Assembly: GCF_050296195.1 (NCBI RefSeq)
Contig: NZ_JBNKRB010000024.1
Reading direction: 5' to 3' (one strand)
Source of the DNA: Gynuella sp050296195
GTDB lineage: Bacteria > Pseudomonadota > Gammaproteobacteria > Pseudomonadales > Natronospirillaceae
DNA length: 64,000 nt
Below are positions 1 to 9,193 of this stretch, in pieces; within the stretch, counting starts at the first letter, position 1, and every line of letters begins with the position of its first letter. Both the position numbers and the translations under genes were made by a program. Below the pieces are notes generated by a model. That model was not told where the DNA came from. It searched no databases and worked only from the letters and a program-made list of their open reading frames with translations.

Positions 1-738
1 TTGCCCACAAGTTCACTGCCGCACAGGCAGCTTAGAAAATATCAATCCATGATAATTTCATTGCCCACAAGTTCACTGCCGCACAGGCAGCTTAGAAAAA
101 ATACATGCATTGAAAACTCTCCTACTACTTGTTCACTGCCGCACAGGCAGCTTAGAAATATGGGCGTGCCATAGGATCCACCTGGAAACACGTTCACTGC
201 CGCACAGGCAGCTTAGAAAGGCGATTGTTCGCATTGGTTCAGTAAAGCTATGTTCACTGCCGCACAGGCAGCTTAGAAAATATCAATCCATGATAATTTC
301 ATTGCCCACAAGTTCACTGCCGCACAGGCAGCTTAGAAAATATCAATCCATGATAATTTCATTGCCCACAAGTTCACTGCCGCACAGGCAGCTTAGAAAT
401 TTAAACTTGGTTTGCCGGGTCGCCAGTTTGAGTTCACTGCCGCACAGGCAGCTTAGAAATTATCCAAAGATGGATACGGTATATCCCTCTTGTTCACTGC
501 CGCACAGGCAGCTTAGAAATTACTCATGACAGGCGGAGTTACAACTAGTTGGTTCACTGCCGCACAGGCAGCTTAGAAAACTCGGAGGAGGGTTTTAAAA
601 TATACCCAGTCGTTCACTGCCGCACAGGCAGCTTAGAAAGGTAAACTCATCCAGGTCCTTGTTTGCTTTGTGTTCACTGCCGCACAGGCAGCTTAGAAAG
701 TTTATTTTCTTCTGATACTTAACCAGAGTTCGTTCACT
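1..738 (+). CRISPR. Type I-F-style CRISPR array, trailer end
   Basis: Twelve complete identical 28-base repeats start at 11, 71, 131, 192, 252, 312, 372, 432, 492, 552, 612 and 672. They begin GTTCACTGCCG and end GCAGCTTAGAAA, with an internal CTGCC/GGCAG stem typical of type I-F (Csy4/Cas6f) repeats. Spacers are 32 bases, one is 33 (159-191). By the I-F convention the plus strand is the crRNA sense, so leader and cas genes lie upstream of base 1; none is in the window. One spacer occurs at 39-70, 280-311 and 340-371, and its last 10 bases at 1-10. After the spacer at 700-731 only the first seven repeat bases remain (732-738) before unrelated sequence begins. Open reading frames across the array are artefacts of the 60-base periodicity. 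Confidence 0.97.
732..738 (+). other. Left junction (attL-like) direct repeat
   Basis: GTTCACT is the 5' end of a CRISPR repeat. It is preceded by a normal 32-base spacer and followed by ATAGCCC instead of the expected GCCGCAC. It matches 10008-10014 and is the proposed core left by site-specific integration. Confidence 0.6.
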
Positions 739-840
739 ATAGCCCAAAAAATTTCTGGACATGTTAACCCTTCAACCACCTTAATCTACGAAGAACCTCC
801 AGAGGAAGTTTTAGAGGATGCCTTAAAGAGGCTAAACTGA
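739..840 (+). pseudogene. C-terminal fragment of a tyrosine recombinase
   Basis: Reading from 739 in frame to the TGA at 838-840 gives a 33-residue tail with GHVNPSTTLIYEEP. The His-to-Tyr spacing (G-H then nine residues to Tyr, TAC at 787) is that of the last active-site box of tyrosine recombinases. The tail after the Tyr (EVLEDALKRLN) is also typical of the family. The frame continues back through TTC ACT of the truncated CRISPR repeat and then runs into spacer DNA, so the catalytic core is missing. It sits exactly at the left junction of the inserted segment and reads inward. It could be the remains of an element whose attachment site lies inside its integrase gene, or of an earlier insertion. 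Confidence 0.6.
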
Positions 841-850
841 TCTTTAAACA

Positions 851-3199
851 CTAACGACCATGGCATTTTTTGTATTTCATACCGCTCCCACAGGGACATG
901 TCTCGTTACGACCTATTTTTATTTTTTTTCTTGGTCTTGATCTCCCCTCTTCACGAGAGGTATTGATTGATCTCGCTCTCTGGTTCATGCGCAGCGCTTC
1001 GTCAAAGATATGTGAGTTGTCTTCGGTCTTCTCTGTAGGAATCTGGATTACAAAGTGATGTGCTTGGTCATAGGTACTTCCGGAACCAACCTCGACCAAC
1101 AGGCCGGTGATATCTGGGACCATAGTGCACAGAGCTGCTGCACTTGCTTTGTTATTTATTTCTTTCCAATCTATATCATGCCTAGAGCTTTGCATCCAGA
1201 TAAAGAGTGGCTGACTGTCACCACCGAATACAAAGTATCGAGCAGGGTTTTTCTCTAGTGTTTTTCTTAAATCTGTCAGCAGTTTTGAAAGATCTTTTCG
1301 TGCTTGTTCACCATAGTTACGGATACGGCTCTCCGCCAACAACCACCCTGGTGATCGACTGATGTCGAGTGCACCTAGTAATTTCAATATTTCTTCTGGA
1401 AATTCTTGAGTTGGAATAGGATCAGTTTCCCAACTTTCTCCTTCGAAGTTCCGATCTATAGGAACACTCATATCATTCAAAACTATTAGATCTGCGTTAC
1501 CACTCTCAAATTGTTCAATAAGGTCTTGATCAACTCTATTTTTAGTTATGTAAGCTCCGAGATGATCAAATTCATCAAATAGATGAGCCTGCTTAATTCC
1601 CGCCAGTGCTTGCCGAACTTCCATATAATGTGCGAAGACTCCAGGTGTTGGCAGAATTCGCTTGAGAACAAACAAGTCATCAATCGACATTGATATAAAA
1701 CTATACTTTCCGAGAAGTGGATTAATCTCAGATAATTCTTTGCAAAAAGTCGAAAATGGTGAGTATGACTCAACTGTTAACCCTATGGGGATCATCACTC
1801 GATAATCCGACTGACGAATTCGACCGCACTCTTCATATCTTCCTCCTATTAGCTTGTAGAGTGGTACCTCCTCGGCAGAATTTATGTAATTAAAGAAACG
1901 CTTACACTGGTAGTAAGCTTTAAGAACTAAGTCCTGTATTGACTGGAGGTGTCGTTTAAGATCCAGTGCGGGCGAAGCAATAGTCGCTGCTGCGCCTGAT
2001 TTAGCCTCAACGAGGTAGAGAACATCGTCGACTAAGATTAGTGTATCGTTTTCTGACCATTGTTTAGTGAACGGATCTTTGTAATACACTTCTTGGTAGA
2101 CAATCGCCTCCGGTAGCTGCTCGCTGAGGATGTCTGAAAACGCTCCTTCACTCATCACTTTCTGTCGATCTGAGAAACGTTGTTTATAATCCGGTTTCCT
2201 TTGAAGTAGGTTGAATAAAAGAGCACGGTAGCCAGCATCACGAGCGAAACATGGATCGATCGCGTAATAATCTGTTTCGAGTTGGATTAAGGGCTTTTTG
2301 CGAGCAGGAAGCGTCCGGTAGGGAGTCCCTACAAAATCGCCCTCAGCGAAAAAATCAATCTCTTCTCCGCGTTGATATGCCAAATCCGCTAGTAGCTCTG
2401 CAGGCAAATTCGTATGGCAGCTTACATTGGCGATTCCGCCTCGGAACATATCCTCAATAGCATACCCAACAGCTTCAGACTGGCTAGCGTTTTCGGCTAC
2501 CCACAACTCCATAACATCTTCAAGTCTTTTTTCTTGCGCAGCAGCGAAGTTTTGAGCAGCCTCGAATTGCATCCTCATTATATCTACCGCGTCAGCTTGC
2601 CCTGTTCGAGTTGCATTAGCTATATCTTGAAAGCCTTTTGCAATCTCTTCGGCCCCTGCTCCGTAGACCTCTTTCAGAATATCATCGTGTGGCTCAAGGA
2701 CGTAGCGGTAAAACTCACCTTCCAGAACCTGATACCGGTTCCCCCTGAGTGAAATCCAATTTGATTTTATATGGAACTCCATCTCTGCCATATCCGGGCT
2801 TAAATCCGCTTTCTTTGTGTTGTCCGCAGATGACGCCATGGCAAAGAACATGGCTTGTCCTCGCAGTTTGTTGCTAAGATCGAATAGTTCTACACACTGT
2901 TCTTCATCAAATTTAACTTCTTCTGGCGCCTCGTCTGATGCTAGGACGGCATGCACGTATTCAAGCAGAAACTGTAACTCATTTATTTGTTCACGAGAGT
3001 CATTATTGTTGTTTTCTTCCGAGGTCATCTCGTTGTCCGCCAGCTGTTTCATTATACGCTGAGCATAGATGTACCCAAGAAGTTCTTGAGCAGGCATCCC
3101 AAGTATTAAAGCTCGAATGTTGGCAGCAGTTTCTTCCATGTCTCTCAAAAGATTGGCTACAATTTTCGCGCGATCTTGCTCGGTAGTTGTCGAGTTCAT
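851..3199 (-). CDS. PD-(D/E)XK (NERD-like) protein with C-terminal SEC-C zinc motif
   Basis: This 782-residue protein is the last gene of the minus-strand trio. The first 380 residues are mostly helical and unrecognised. Around residues 384-402 there is ENDTLILVDDVLYLVEAKSG, an Asp then a hydrophobic strand and E-x-K, followed by a helix with YYQCKRFF. This is the layout of a PD-(D/E)XK nuclease core, close in style to NERD domains. The last 20 residues (RNETCPCGSGMKYKKCHG) are a canonical SEC-C metal-binding motif with C-x-C and C-H ligands. Expected role: a nuclease or nucleic-acid-associated effector, presumably cytoplasmic. The gene begins about 245 bases after the NTPase gene and may have its own promoter there. 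Nuclease activity is inferred from motif layout only. Confidence 0.75.
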   Translation of the reverse strand: MNSTTTEQDRAKIVANLLRDMEETAANIRALILGMPAQELLGYIYAQRIMKQLADNEMTSEENNNNDSREQINELQFLLEYVHAVLASDEAPEEVKFDEEQCVELFDLSNKLRGQAMFFAMASSADNTKKADLSPDMAEMEFHIKSNWISLRGNRYQVLEGEFYRYVLEPHDDILKEVYGAGAEEIAKGFQDIANATRTGQADAVDIMRMQFEAAQNFAAAQEKRLEDVMELWVAENASQSEAVGYAIEDMFRGGIANVSCHTNLPAELLADLAYQRGEEIDFFAEGDFVGTPYRTLPARKKPLIQLETDYYAIDPCFARDAGYRALLFNLLQRKPDYKQRFSDRQKVMSEGAFSDILSEQLPEAIVYQEVYYKDPFTKQWSENDTLILVDDVLYLVEAKSGAAATIASPALDLKRHLQSIQDLVLKAYYQCKRFFNYINSAEEVPLYKLIGGRYEECGRIRQSDYRVMIPIGLTVESYSPFSTFCKELSEINPLLGKYSFISMSIDDLFVLKRILPTPGVFAHYMEVRQALAGIKQAHLFDEFDHLGAYITKNRVDQDLIEQFESGNADLIVLNDMSVPIDRNFEGESWETDPIPTQEFPEEILKLLGALDISRSPGWLLAESRIRNYGEQARKDLSKLLTDLRKTLEKNPARYFVFGGDSQPLFIWMQSSRHDIDWKEINNKASAAALCTMVPDITGLLVEVGSGSTYDQAHHFVIQIPTEKTEDNSHIFDEALRMNQRARSINTSREEGRSRPRKKIKIGRNETCPCGSGMKYKKCHGR

Positions 3200-3443
3200 A
3201 TAAACTAATTAACGAAATTGGCCTTGTAAAAAATCTTACACGAAGTACCGTAGGTGTTAGTCTTTTTTGTCTTCCAATTTTTCAAAAAGTGAATTCCCTA
3301 TCCACTAAGCTCACCCGCCGGTTCTCCTCTATTGATGGATTGATGGAACTTAACTCTCAAAGTGGTTCGACTAGCGGAAGAGAAGATAAATTGAGGCCAA
3401 TGATAATTTCGGGCCACTATTTCAACAATCCTAGCAAGCTACT
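3200..3443. other. Intergenic gap inside the defence-like operon
   Basis: The 244 bases between the NTPase stop and the SEC-C gene start hold no convincing ORF, terminator or RNA. The DNA is AT-rich and could carry a secondary promoter for the SEC-C protein. Confidence 0.4.
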
Positions 3444-6400
3444 CTAAGTACTTGCCTTAGTGCCTCTTAATGTGAGGTCAATAACAATCACCTCAATAGA
3501 AGCAATACTAGGGAATTGTTGAGAAATAGAAACCCAATAGTCAGTTAAAGCTTGCTGAAGATCTGAGACTCCAACTAGCACGTCATTTACCTCCCAGTGA
3601 CGATCAGGTTTTGATCCCTGCCAGACCAAAAGAAATACGCCACAACCCGCCGTTACCTCTCTCAGATAGTCGCCAGCTAACTGATTGCGGAGTCGCTCAC
3701 AGAGATCAGGTCCCGACCAATCTTTATCCAGCAACTTTAGCTCGATAGGTACCGGCGATACGATTGTTGGATGCTGCAACCAGATGTCCGGTCGCTGTTC
3801 GTTAGCCAGTGGATTTTCTTGAGCACAGGTATAGCGACCGAGCGCATGTCCATTTATCCAATGAGCGACAATTTTGCGCATCTCAGTTTCATTCCTGGCT
3901 TTTTGGTAGGTTTCGTAAAGACTATCATTCCCCTGCTCCAGCCAATCTTTGAAGTCGTTGAGATGTAGCACTCCAATATCAAAAAGCTGGCGATGTGTAG
4001 TAGGCTCTCGTTCCATTAGTAAGGAAAAGCCATAAATATGCTCACCAGTCCAAGGGAGATCATCTGCATCTTGTTCCGCGCGACGCCTCGCTTGCTTAGT
4101 CATCCATTTACGATGATCTTCTACTGGATGAGACTGTGACAATTTAAGAAGGGCACTGTAGGTCTCCTTGCCAGGAATTTCTGTCAAAAGATTGAACAAC
4201 TGGCTCCGTGCATCTTGAGCATCATCTCGTAAGCTAGGTGAATAAACGCCTCTTCCTGTTCGATCAATATCATCTTCTACGCGTATGTATTGGTGCATCA
4301 GAACGTAAAGCTCAGTAAGGTAAGGCACAGACTTAAATTTTTGAGCAAATGCCCAACCACCCCGCTCTCTCCTGCCTCCAAGAAGTTGTACAACAAACTG
4401 TTGTGCAGCTATTGTTGCCGCATCAGCTTTCATACCTCCAAGCCAAGAATTGACCACAGCAATACCCGTTTCAGGATCAGTATCCACCCACAGGGCATAC
4501 CACTTGGCAGATTCTTCTGCACTACCACTAGCTACCACTCTTGATTGAGCGAAAGAGGTCAACCATTCGAGGGAGACTTGTTCAGAATCCAAAATATGAA
4601 AGCAGTGGCGCAACACCTCCCAATCTGAATTGGGGTTTTCTTCAATCCATTGCTGGAGAAGAGGTGTTAGCTGACCGTGGAGCCAAGGTGCATGGTATAC
4701 AATATCCTGTAGGATGTAGTGCATCGGATTATCAACGCGAGCGTTGACCAGCTCCCAATGGAGCTCTTGCCAAACGGCTTTGAGCACCTGCTCTGGGTAG
4801 GCCTTATGCATGGTTTCTAGCCAACTAGGAAACCCATTGAGCTCTCGTGTTAGATAACGCAATGCCAGAGAAACCTCAGTGCTGCTCAAATTGCAAGGAA
4901 AGTTGTCTACCTCCCCACTTTCATATTCCAGCCCCAACATAGCAAAGATCAACGAGTAAGGGGTAGATGAGATATCAGCACCTTCAGACCCCAGCTCAGG
5001 CTTGTACAGTCGCCAATGTTTGATTGCAGAGTCTCGAAACGCACGGGCTACATCTTCACCAAACTCATCGACTAGCGAAAGCCAATTTGAACCTTTAGCA
5101 CGAGAGGTTCGTAGCCCCTCGCCATCAAGCTCAAGAAGAAGCCAGTGTTGGTTATTTGTCCACTCTCCAGGGGGAAGGTCTGGCGGATTTCGTACTATTT
5201 CAGGATTGGCGCGTAGCCCTTCAATCCACTGGGCCCTTTTCCGTTTTCTCTCGGACTTTTCCTTCTCATGCTGCCGTTCTCGCTCTAAGTGCTCTTGCTC
5301 CCATTTATCATGATCTTCGTTTACTGGCGGATTAAGCAGCTCCTGTAGGCTCGCTGCCAGTGTTTCACTGTCTGCTACAATCTCCTCAAGTTGACTTTGC
5401 CATTCGGGAAGCTTTTCGGATTGCGTATAGAGTCGAAACGCCAATGAAAGCGCAACCAGCTGATCATCTTCAAGCTGCTTGGTTTTGATAAACGCTAAAA
5501 CACGGCCAAAACTGTCCGCTTCATATTGCCAATAGTGTCCACGCCAAAGCACTACCCACACATCTGTAAGTCGCTTGTTTTTTTCAGTCAGTCTGACTCT
5601 TGCTTCTTCAATGCTCCGCCAAAAGTAGGCATCGTTGAACGCTGTCCATGCCGGTATTAGCTCGTGGAGCTTATCTTTGTATTCATTGATTTGATTTCCA
5701 GCCCAATCTCGAACAGCGGGAATTTTGATGAGTATCGCGATGACATCTTTATCAAAGCACGCTTCGGATCGATCTAGGATGAGGCGCTCTACAACTTGAA
5801 TAGCAGGCCCCATCAACCAGCTAAACTCCGTGGATACACGGCACTCACGGCGCTCGCGATGAGGGGCTCGGCTCAGGAGTTCATTGAGGCCAGCACACAA
5901 CTTCATCAACAATGGCTCTCTTTCTTGCGAGCTAAGCCCCGATAGCTTATCAATGAATGTATGAATGGCTCGATCCAAACCCGATGTTTCGTATTGCTTA
6001 TAGGGAGGCAATTTATCAAGGGAATCCAACAATAAGTCTACAGTTACATCGTCAATAACCGCTTCCTCTGCCAACTCGACGAGTAGTCTGCGATGAATGA
6101 CCTCTGATCTGGTATTAACAGACTGCCACAGCGATCTCAGCTGTTCCCTTGAGCCAACCGTCGCCACGGCCCGTATAGAAGCTATTCGTGGGTAAATATC
6201 TCTACTTGGGTCTATAGCAATCGAGATTAAAGGCTCAATGCAATTTTCCATATCGCCCTGCCAGACGAGCCTTCCCAGAAAGAAAATTGCATCGTCGCTG
6301 GCCCTATGCTCTGTGATAAGACGCAGAACATCATCAGATAGGTCTTTCTGGGCAATCCGTGCTATTGCCTCATTGTCACGAGCACCACGATCATCTTCGT

Positions 6401-7775
6401 CAGCAACAATTCGACTGACAATATCGTTGAGAATTTGCTGTCTGATTGGCAGCGGCAGATAAGCGGCATCTCCACCTTCGACGGCGATCTCTGGGTGTAT
6501 CGAAAGCGCTCGCTCGCGTATGTCATCATCAAAGAGGATTAGCCAGGGAAGAATCGGACGGAATCGTGGGACAACGACTTGCTCCCCGTATTGCTCCCGA
6601 AAAAGAAGTGATTCGATTTTTCGGCGGGAGTTACCTGTTTGCAATAGATGGTGGAGCCATTCAGCCGCCAGCAGCTCACGGATATCCCTATGCCGAAAAC
6701 GCACCGCGCCATAAAGAATGTCATTGAAGATGCCTCGCTCAAGCAGCTTTCGCACATCGATTGGATTTTCCCAGTCAGCCAAGACGGTTTCGCCATCGAT
6801 GCCCACTCTTTCGTGGGCAATATCCGGCACCAAAATACCAGCCTCATTAGACAAGGTAACAGCTGCAGCCAATCGACGAGCGCCATCACGTGCCCGCTGT
6901 TTATTGAGAGGCTGACGTTCTTTACGATCAGGGTCGATCTCACTCAGCCGAATGTCCACCATATGCCGCAACGATTGCAGACGACCACCCAGCTCTCCAT
7001 CTGACTCCCATTTGGACAACAATGCCTCAAGATCAAAAGGCCTAGATGCCATTTCCATCAAATTAGCACGTTGGATCTCAACGATTAGCTGTTCAACATT
7101 CGGCGTAGCGTGATGTCGGGCGAAAAACCGGATGTCATCAACATCCAATGCTTTCAGCCCGTAAATTTCTACCGGACTTTCGTCTCTATCATCATTTTCG
7201 GACGAAGTATCCTCAAATTCTTGGACCTCTTGTTTGGGCTCCTGTTTAAGTACCTTAAAAGGTAAGTGCCGTTCAACCAACGCTGTATCGCTTATAAAAC
7301 GCCATGCGTAGGGGCGACTTGTAATAATAATATGCGTGCGATGCATCGCCGTGCGAATACGTTTTGCAAAATGTTTGATCGCTTTTTCAAACGCTTTCGG
7401 ATTATCCAGCCTGGCTTCGTCGACCGAGTCCAAGAAAAACCAAGCTTCGTCTACGGAGGTAAGCCACTCCTCAAATTGTTCTGATGTGCCTACTTCAAAT
7501 GCCCCATCAAAATCCTGATCGATATCCTCAATGCGGATGAAAAAGCTAGGGCGCCCTTCTGCATTCCCTTGATGCGCCCTGTTTAGCGCTTCATGAGTTT
7601 TCCCTGCGCCTGCATCGGCGAGCACAATCACTCGATACTCAGACTCCAAATCAGACCAAGTTTTTGGCTCTTTCTGTGCCCAGTAGGCTTCAAGCCAGCC
7701 TCCGTCAAATTCGCTATCTTTATTCGGAGTAACCAGCGAAAATTTTCGTACTAATGGTACGTTGGTATCGACCAT
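3444..7775 (-). CDS. STAND/NACHT-type NTPase with C-terminal PD-(D/E)XK-like nuclease
   Basis: The product is about 1443 residues. I chose the ATG at 7775 because its A is also the last base of the upstream TAA stop (TAATG), a translational coupling; an in-frame start 15 bases earlier is possible. Near the N-terminus lies a P-loop (ADAGAGKT, about residue 59). Walker B FFLDSVDE (about 113-120) and the IIITSRP sensor-like strand follow, as in NACHT/STAND ATPases. A long helical, HEAT-like middle contains a highly charged coil (near 825-860). The last 120 residues have QRPDIWL, then PIELKLL, then QLAGDYL, the D...E-x-K...Q order of a restriction-endonuclease fold. Family knowledge suggests an N-terminal oligomerising switch, a middle sensor region and a C-terminal effector. 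Its target is unknown. Codon use and base composition resemble the other element genes. Confidence 0.8.
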   Translation of the reverse strand: MVDTNVPLVRKFSLVTPNKDSEFDGGWLEAYWAQKEPKTWSDLESEYRVIVLADAGAGKTHEALNRAHQGNAEGRPSFFIRIEDIDQDFDGAFEVGTSEQFEEWLTSVDEAWFFLDSVDEARLDNPKAFEKAIKHFAKRIRTAMHRTHIIITSRPYAWRFISDTALVERHLPFKVLKQEPKQEVQEFEDTSSENDDRDESPVEIYGLKALDVDDIRFFARHHATPNVEQLIVEIQRANLMEMASRPFDLEALLSKWESDGELGGRLQSLRHMVDIRLSEIDPDRKERQPLNKQRARDGARRLAAAVTLSNEAGILVPDIAHERVGIDGETVLADWENPIDVRKLLERGIFNDILYGAVRFRHRDIRELLAAEWLHHLLQTGNSRRKIESLLFREQYGEQVVVPRFRPILPWLILFDDDIRERALSIHPEIAVEGGDAAYLPLPIRQQILNDIVSRIVADEDDRGARDNEAIARIAQKDLSDDVLRLITEHRASDDAIFFLGRLVWQGDMENCIEPLISIAIDPSRDIYPRIASIRAVATVGSREQLRSLWQSVNTRSEVIHRRLLVELAEEAVIDDVTVDLLLDSLDKLPPYKQYETSGLDRAIHTFIDKLSGLSSQEREPLLMKLCAGLNELLSRAPHRERRECRVSTEFSWLMGPAIQVVERLILDRSEACFDKDVIAILIKIPAVRDWAGNQINEYKDKLHELIPAWTAFNDAYFWRSIEEARVRLTEKNKRLTDVWVVLWRGHYWQYEADSFGRVLAFIKTKQLEDDQLVALSLAFRLYTQSEKLPEWQSQLEEIVADSETLAASLQELLNPPVNEDHDKWEQEHLERERQHEKEKSERKRKRAQWIEGLRANPEIVRNPPDLPPGEWTNNQHWLLLELDGEGLRTSRAKGSNWLSLVDEFGEDVARAFRDSAIKHWRLYKPELGSEGADISSTPYSLIFAMLGLEYESGEVDNFPCNLSSTEVSLALRYLTRELNGFPSWLETMHKAYPEQVLKAVWQELHWELVNARVDNPMHYILQDIVYHAPWLHGQLTPLLQQWIEENPNSDWEVLRHCFHILDSEQVSLEWLTSFAQSRVVASGSAEESAKWYALWVDTDPETGIAVVNSWLGGMKADAATIAAQQFVVQLLGGRRERGGWAFAQKFKSVPYLTELYVLMHQYIRVEDDIDRTGRGVYSPSLRDDAQDARSQLFNLLTEIPGKETYSALLKLSQSHPVEDHRKWMTKQARRRAEQDADDLPWTGEHIYGFSLLMEREPTTHRQLFDIGVLHLNDFKDWLEQGNDSLYETYQKARNETEMRKIVAHWINGHALGRYTCAQENPLANEQRPDIWLQHPTIVSPVPIELKLLDKDWSGPDLCERLRNQLAGDYLREVTAGCGVFLLVWQGSKPDRHWEVNDVLVGVSDLQQALTDYWVSISQQFPSIASIEVIVIDLTLRGTKAST

Positions 7776-9112
7776 TAGTAAGCCGCCCACTCAGAACTGG
7801 CATCAGTTGCTAATAGCTCTCGTCCGAACACATCCCTCTCTCGCGGAAAGGCCTGTATTTCCGTCGGTGTCATTTTAGGGGAAGAAGCTCCGCGCCGAAT
7901 ATAAGCTTCTTTTGTAGCCAGTAGATAGTTCAGGCCATTGGCTTTATGAACATCTATGACTAATACAAACAATTTGTTGTGCTCAATGGAGAGACAGCTG
8001 AAGCATTGGTTTTTTAAGAGCGACTCTCTCAGTCTCTTTTCAATATCTTGCCGATAGTATTTGATTGCTTCATTGAGGTGGCATTTATAGCTCTTCTGGC
8101 ATTGTTCATTGATTCCGATGATATTAGTCTCGTCATCCACTCCAATAAACACCTTACCTCCCTGATGGTTGGATAGGGCGCAGACAGTTTTTTCTAGCTC
8201 TACCGCTTTTGTGTCTGTATTAACAAGATTGATATACGCTTTAAATTCACAGTGTTCGCTCTCACCGTTTGAAATGATGCTGAATAGCTTTTCAAGATCG
8301 GTTCCGTCAGATTGAATACCAAAGCGGAATTCCCATTCAGTTGAAGAGCAATAGTCGATAATCTCATTGTCCTTTCCAACCAACCATAGCTCCATGTCCA
8401 GAGCTTTCTTCGAGTCGAAGTCAAACTGGTCTTTGGGATTGGCGAGATTAACTTGTGTCCCGTCAATAGCACCCACCACTGACAATTCAACATGCATGTC
8501 ACCATGAAATCGAATATCGCCTTCAGACAATACTAGATGGCCCCTCCGATCTGGAATACAAATGCACAATTCGCCTTTCCTAGCATCGCTGGAACCGTGA
8601 AACTTATCCAGCCCAAGGAAAGTTTTAGTCAGATCGAACGCGGATGGGTGAAAGGGCATACCGTGCGCTACCAATTTGGTGTCGTGGCAATGGGCGTCAG
8701 AACATACCCGAGCAGAGAACTGTCGAACAGGGAATTCTTCTTGATGAGCGTGGCTTGGAATTAAACTCTCAGTCCAGTTTAGGTGCGATTCTCGCTTGCC
8801 TAACTCGGGAAGGCCAGGAATAAGCGTATTTGCATTTTTCCCCACGTTGCTGATTAATTTAGCCAAGTCTAACCCCGTGATCGGCTGACAAATAAATTGA
8901 TACTCTGAGTACTGATAATGACAAGCTTCAATAGCAGATTTTCTCGAGTCGTCGTTCACTATGATGAACCCCATAAGCATCGACCAAGAGTCATTGGCCT
9001 TAGTAAAAACACCTCGGAAAATAGCTGATACTTCTTCATCTAGGTTTATGAGCTTAGCCACACGATCAGTGATTTTAGACTCACTTATGTTGTTAATTTT
9101 CGTCAGAGACAT
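7775..9112 (-). CDS. Schlafen/AlbA_2-domain protein
   Basis: This 445-residue protein is the first gene of the minus-strand trio. The C-terminal 160 residues contain ESEHCEFKAYIN, ALSNHQGGKVFIGVDDE and a final AYIRRGASSPKMTPTEI. These are the hallmarks of the Schlafen AlbA_2 (divergent AAA_4) domain, a putative nucleic-acid-binding or RNase-like fold. The N-terminal 280 residues are not recognised; they include a Cys/His patch (CSDAHCHD) that might bind metal. The stop TAA overlaps the ATG of the NTPase gene by one base, so the two are probably made together. The role in the system is unknown; a recogniser or nuclease partner is the likely reading. Transcription should start in the 80 bases between 9113 and the recombinase remnant. 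Confidence 0.75.
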   Translation of the reverse strand: MSLTKINNISESKITDRVAKLINLDEEVSAIFRGVFTKANDSWSMLMGFIIVNDDSRKSAIEACHYQYSEYQFICQPITGLDLAKLISNVGKNANTLIPGLPELGKRESHLNWTESLIPSHAHQEEFPVRQFSARVCSDAHCHDTKLVAHGMPFHPSAFDLTKTFLGLDKFHGSSDARKGELCICIPDRRGHLVLSEGDIRFHGDMHVELSVVGAIDGTQVNLANPKDQFDFDSKKALDMELWLVGKDNEIIDYCSSTEWEFRFGIQSDGTDLEKLFSIISNGESEHCEFKAYINLVNTDTKAVELEKTVCALSNHQGGKVFIGVDDETNIIGINEQCQKSYKCHLNEAIKYYRQDIEKRLRESLLKNQCFSCLSIEHNKLFVLVIDVHKANGLNYLLATKEAYIRRGASSPKMTPTEIQAFPRERDVFGRELLATDASSEWAAY

Positions 9113-9193
9113 AGTTCGACTACTCAGAATATTGTTGATTTCAACTCATTGATGGACGCGAAGGTTTACCAACGACCCTAATGACAACGGACA

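Noticed and set aside
110..529. Open frame across the CRISPR array encoding repeated SLPHRQLR units
   Set aside because: Repeats plus 32-base spacers have a 60-base period, divisible by three, which keeps a frame open by chance. It is not a gene.
3398..3412. Short match of the duplicated spacer (ATGATAATTTC) inside the element
   Set aside because: Only 11 bases match and the flanking bases differ, so it is too short for a protospacer and expected by chance in AT-rich DNA.
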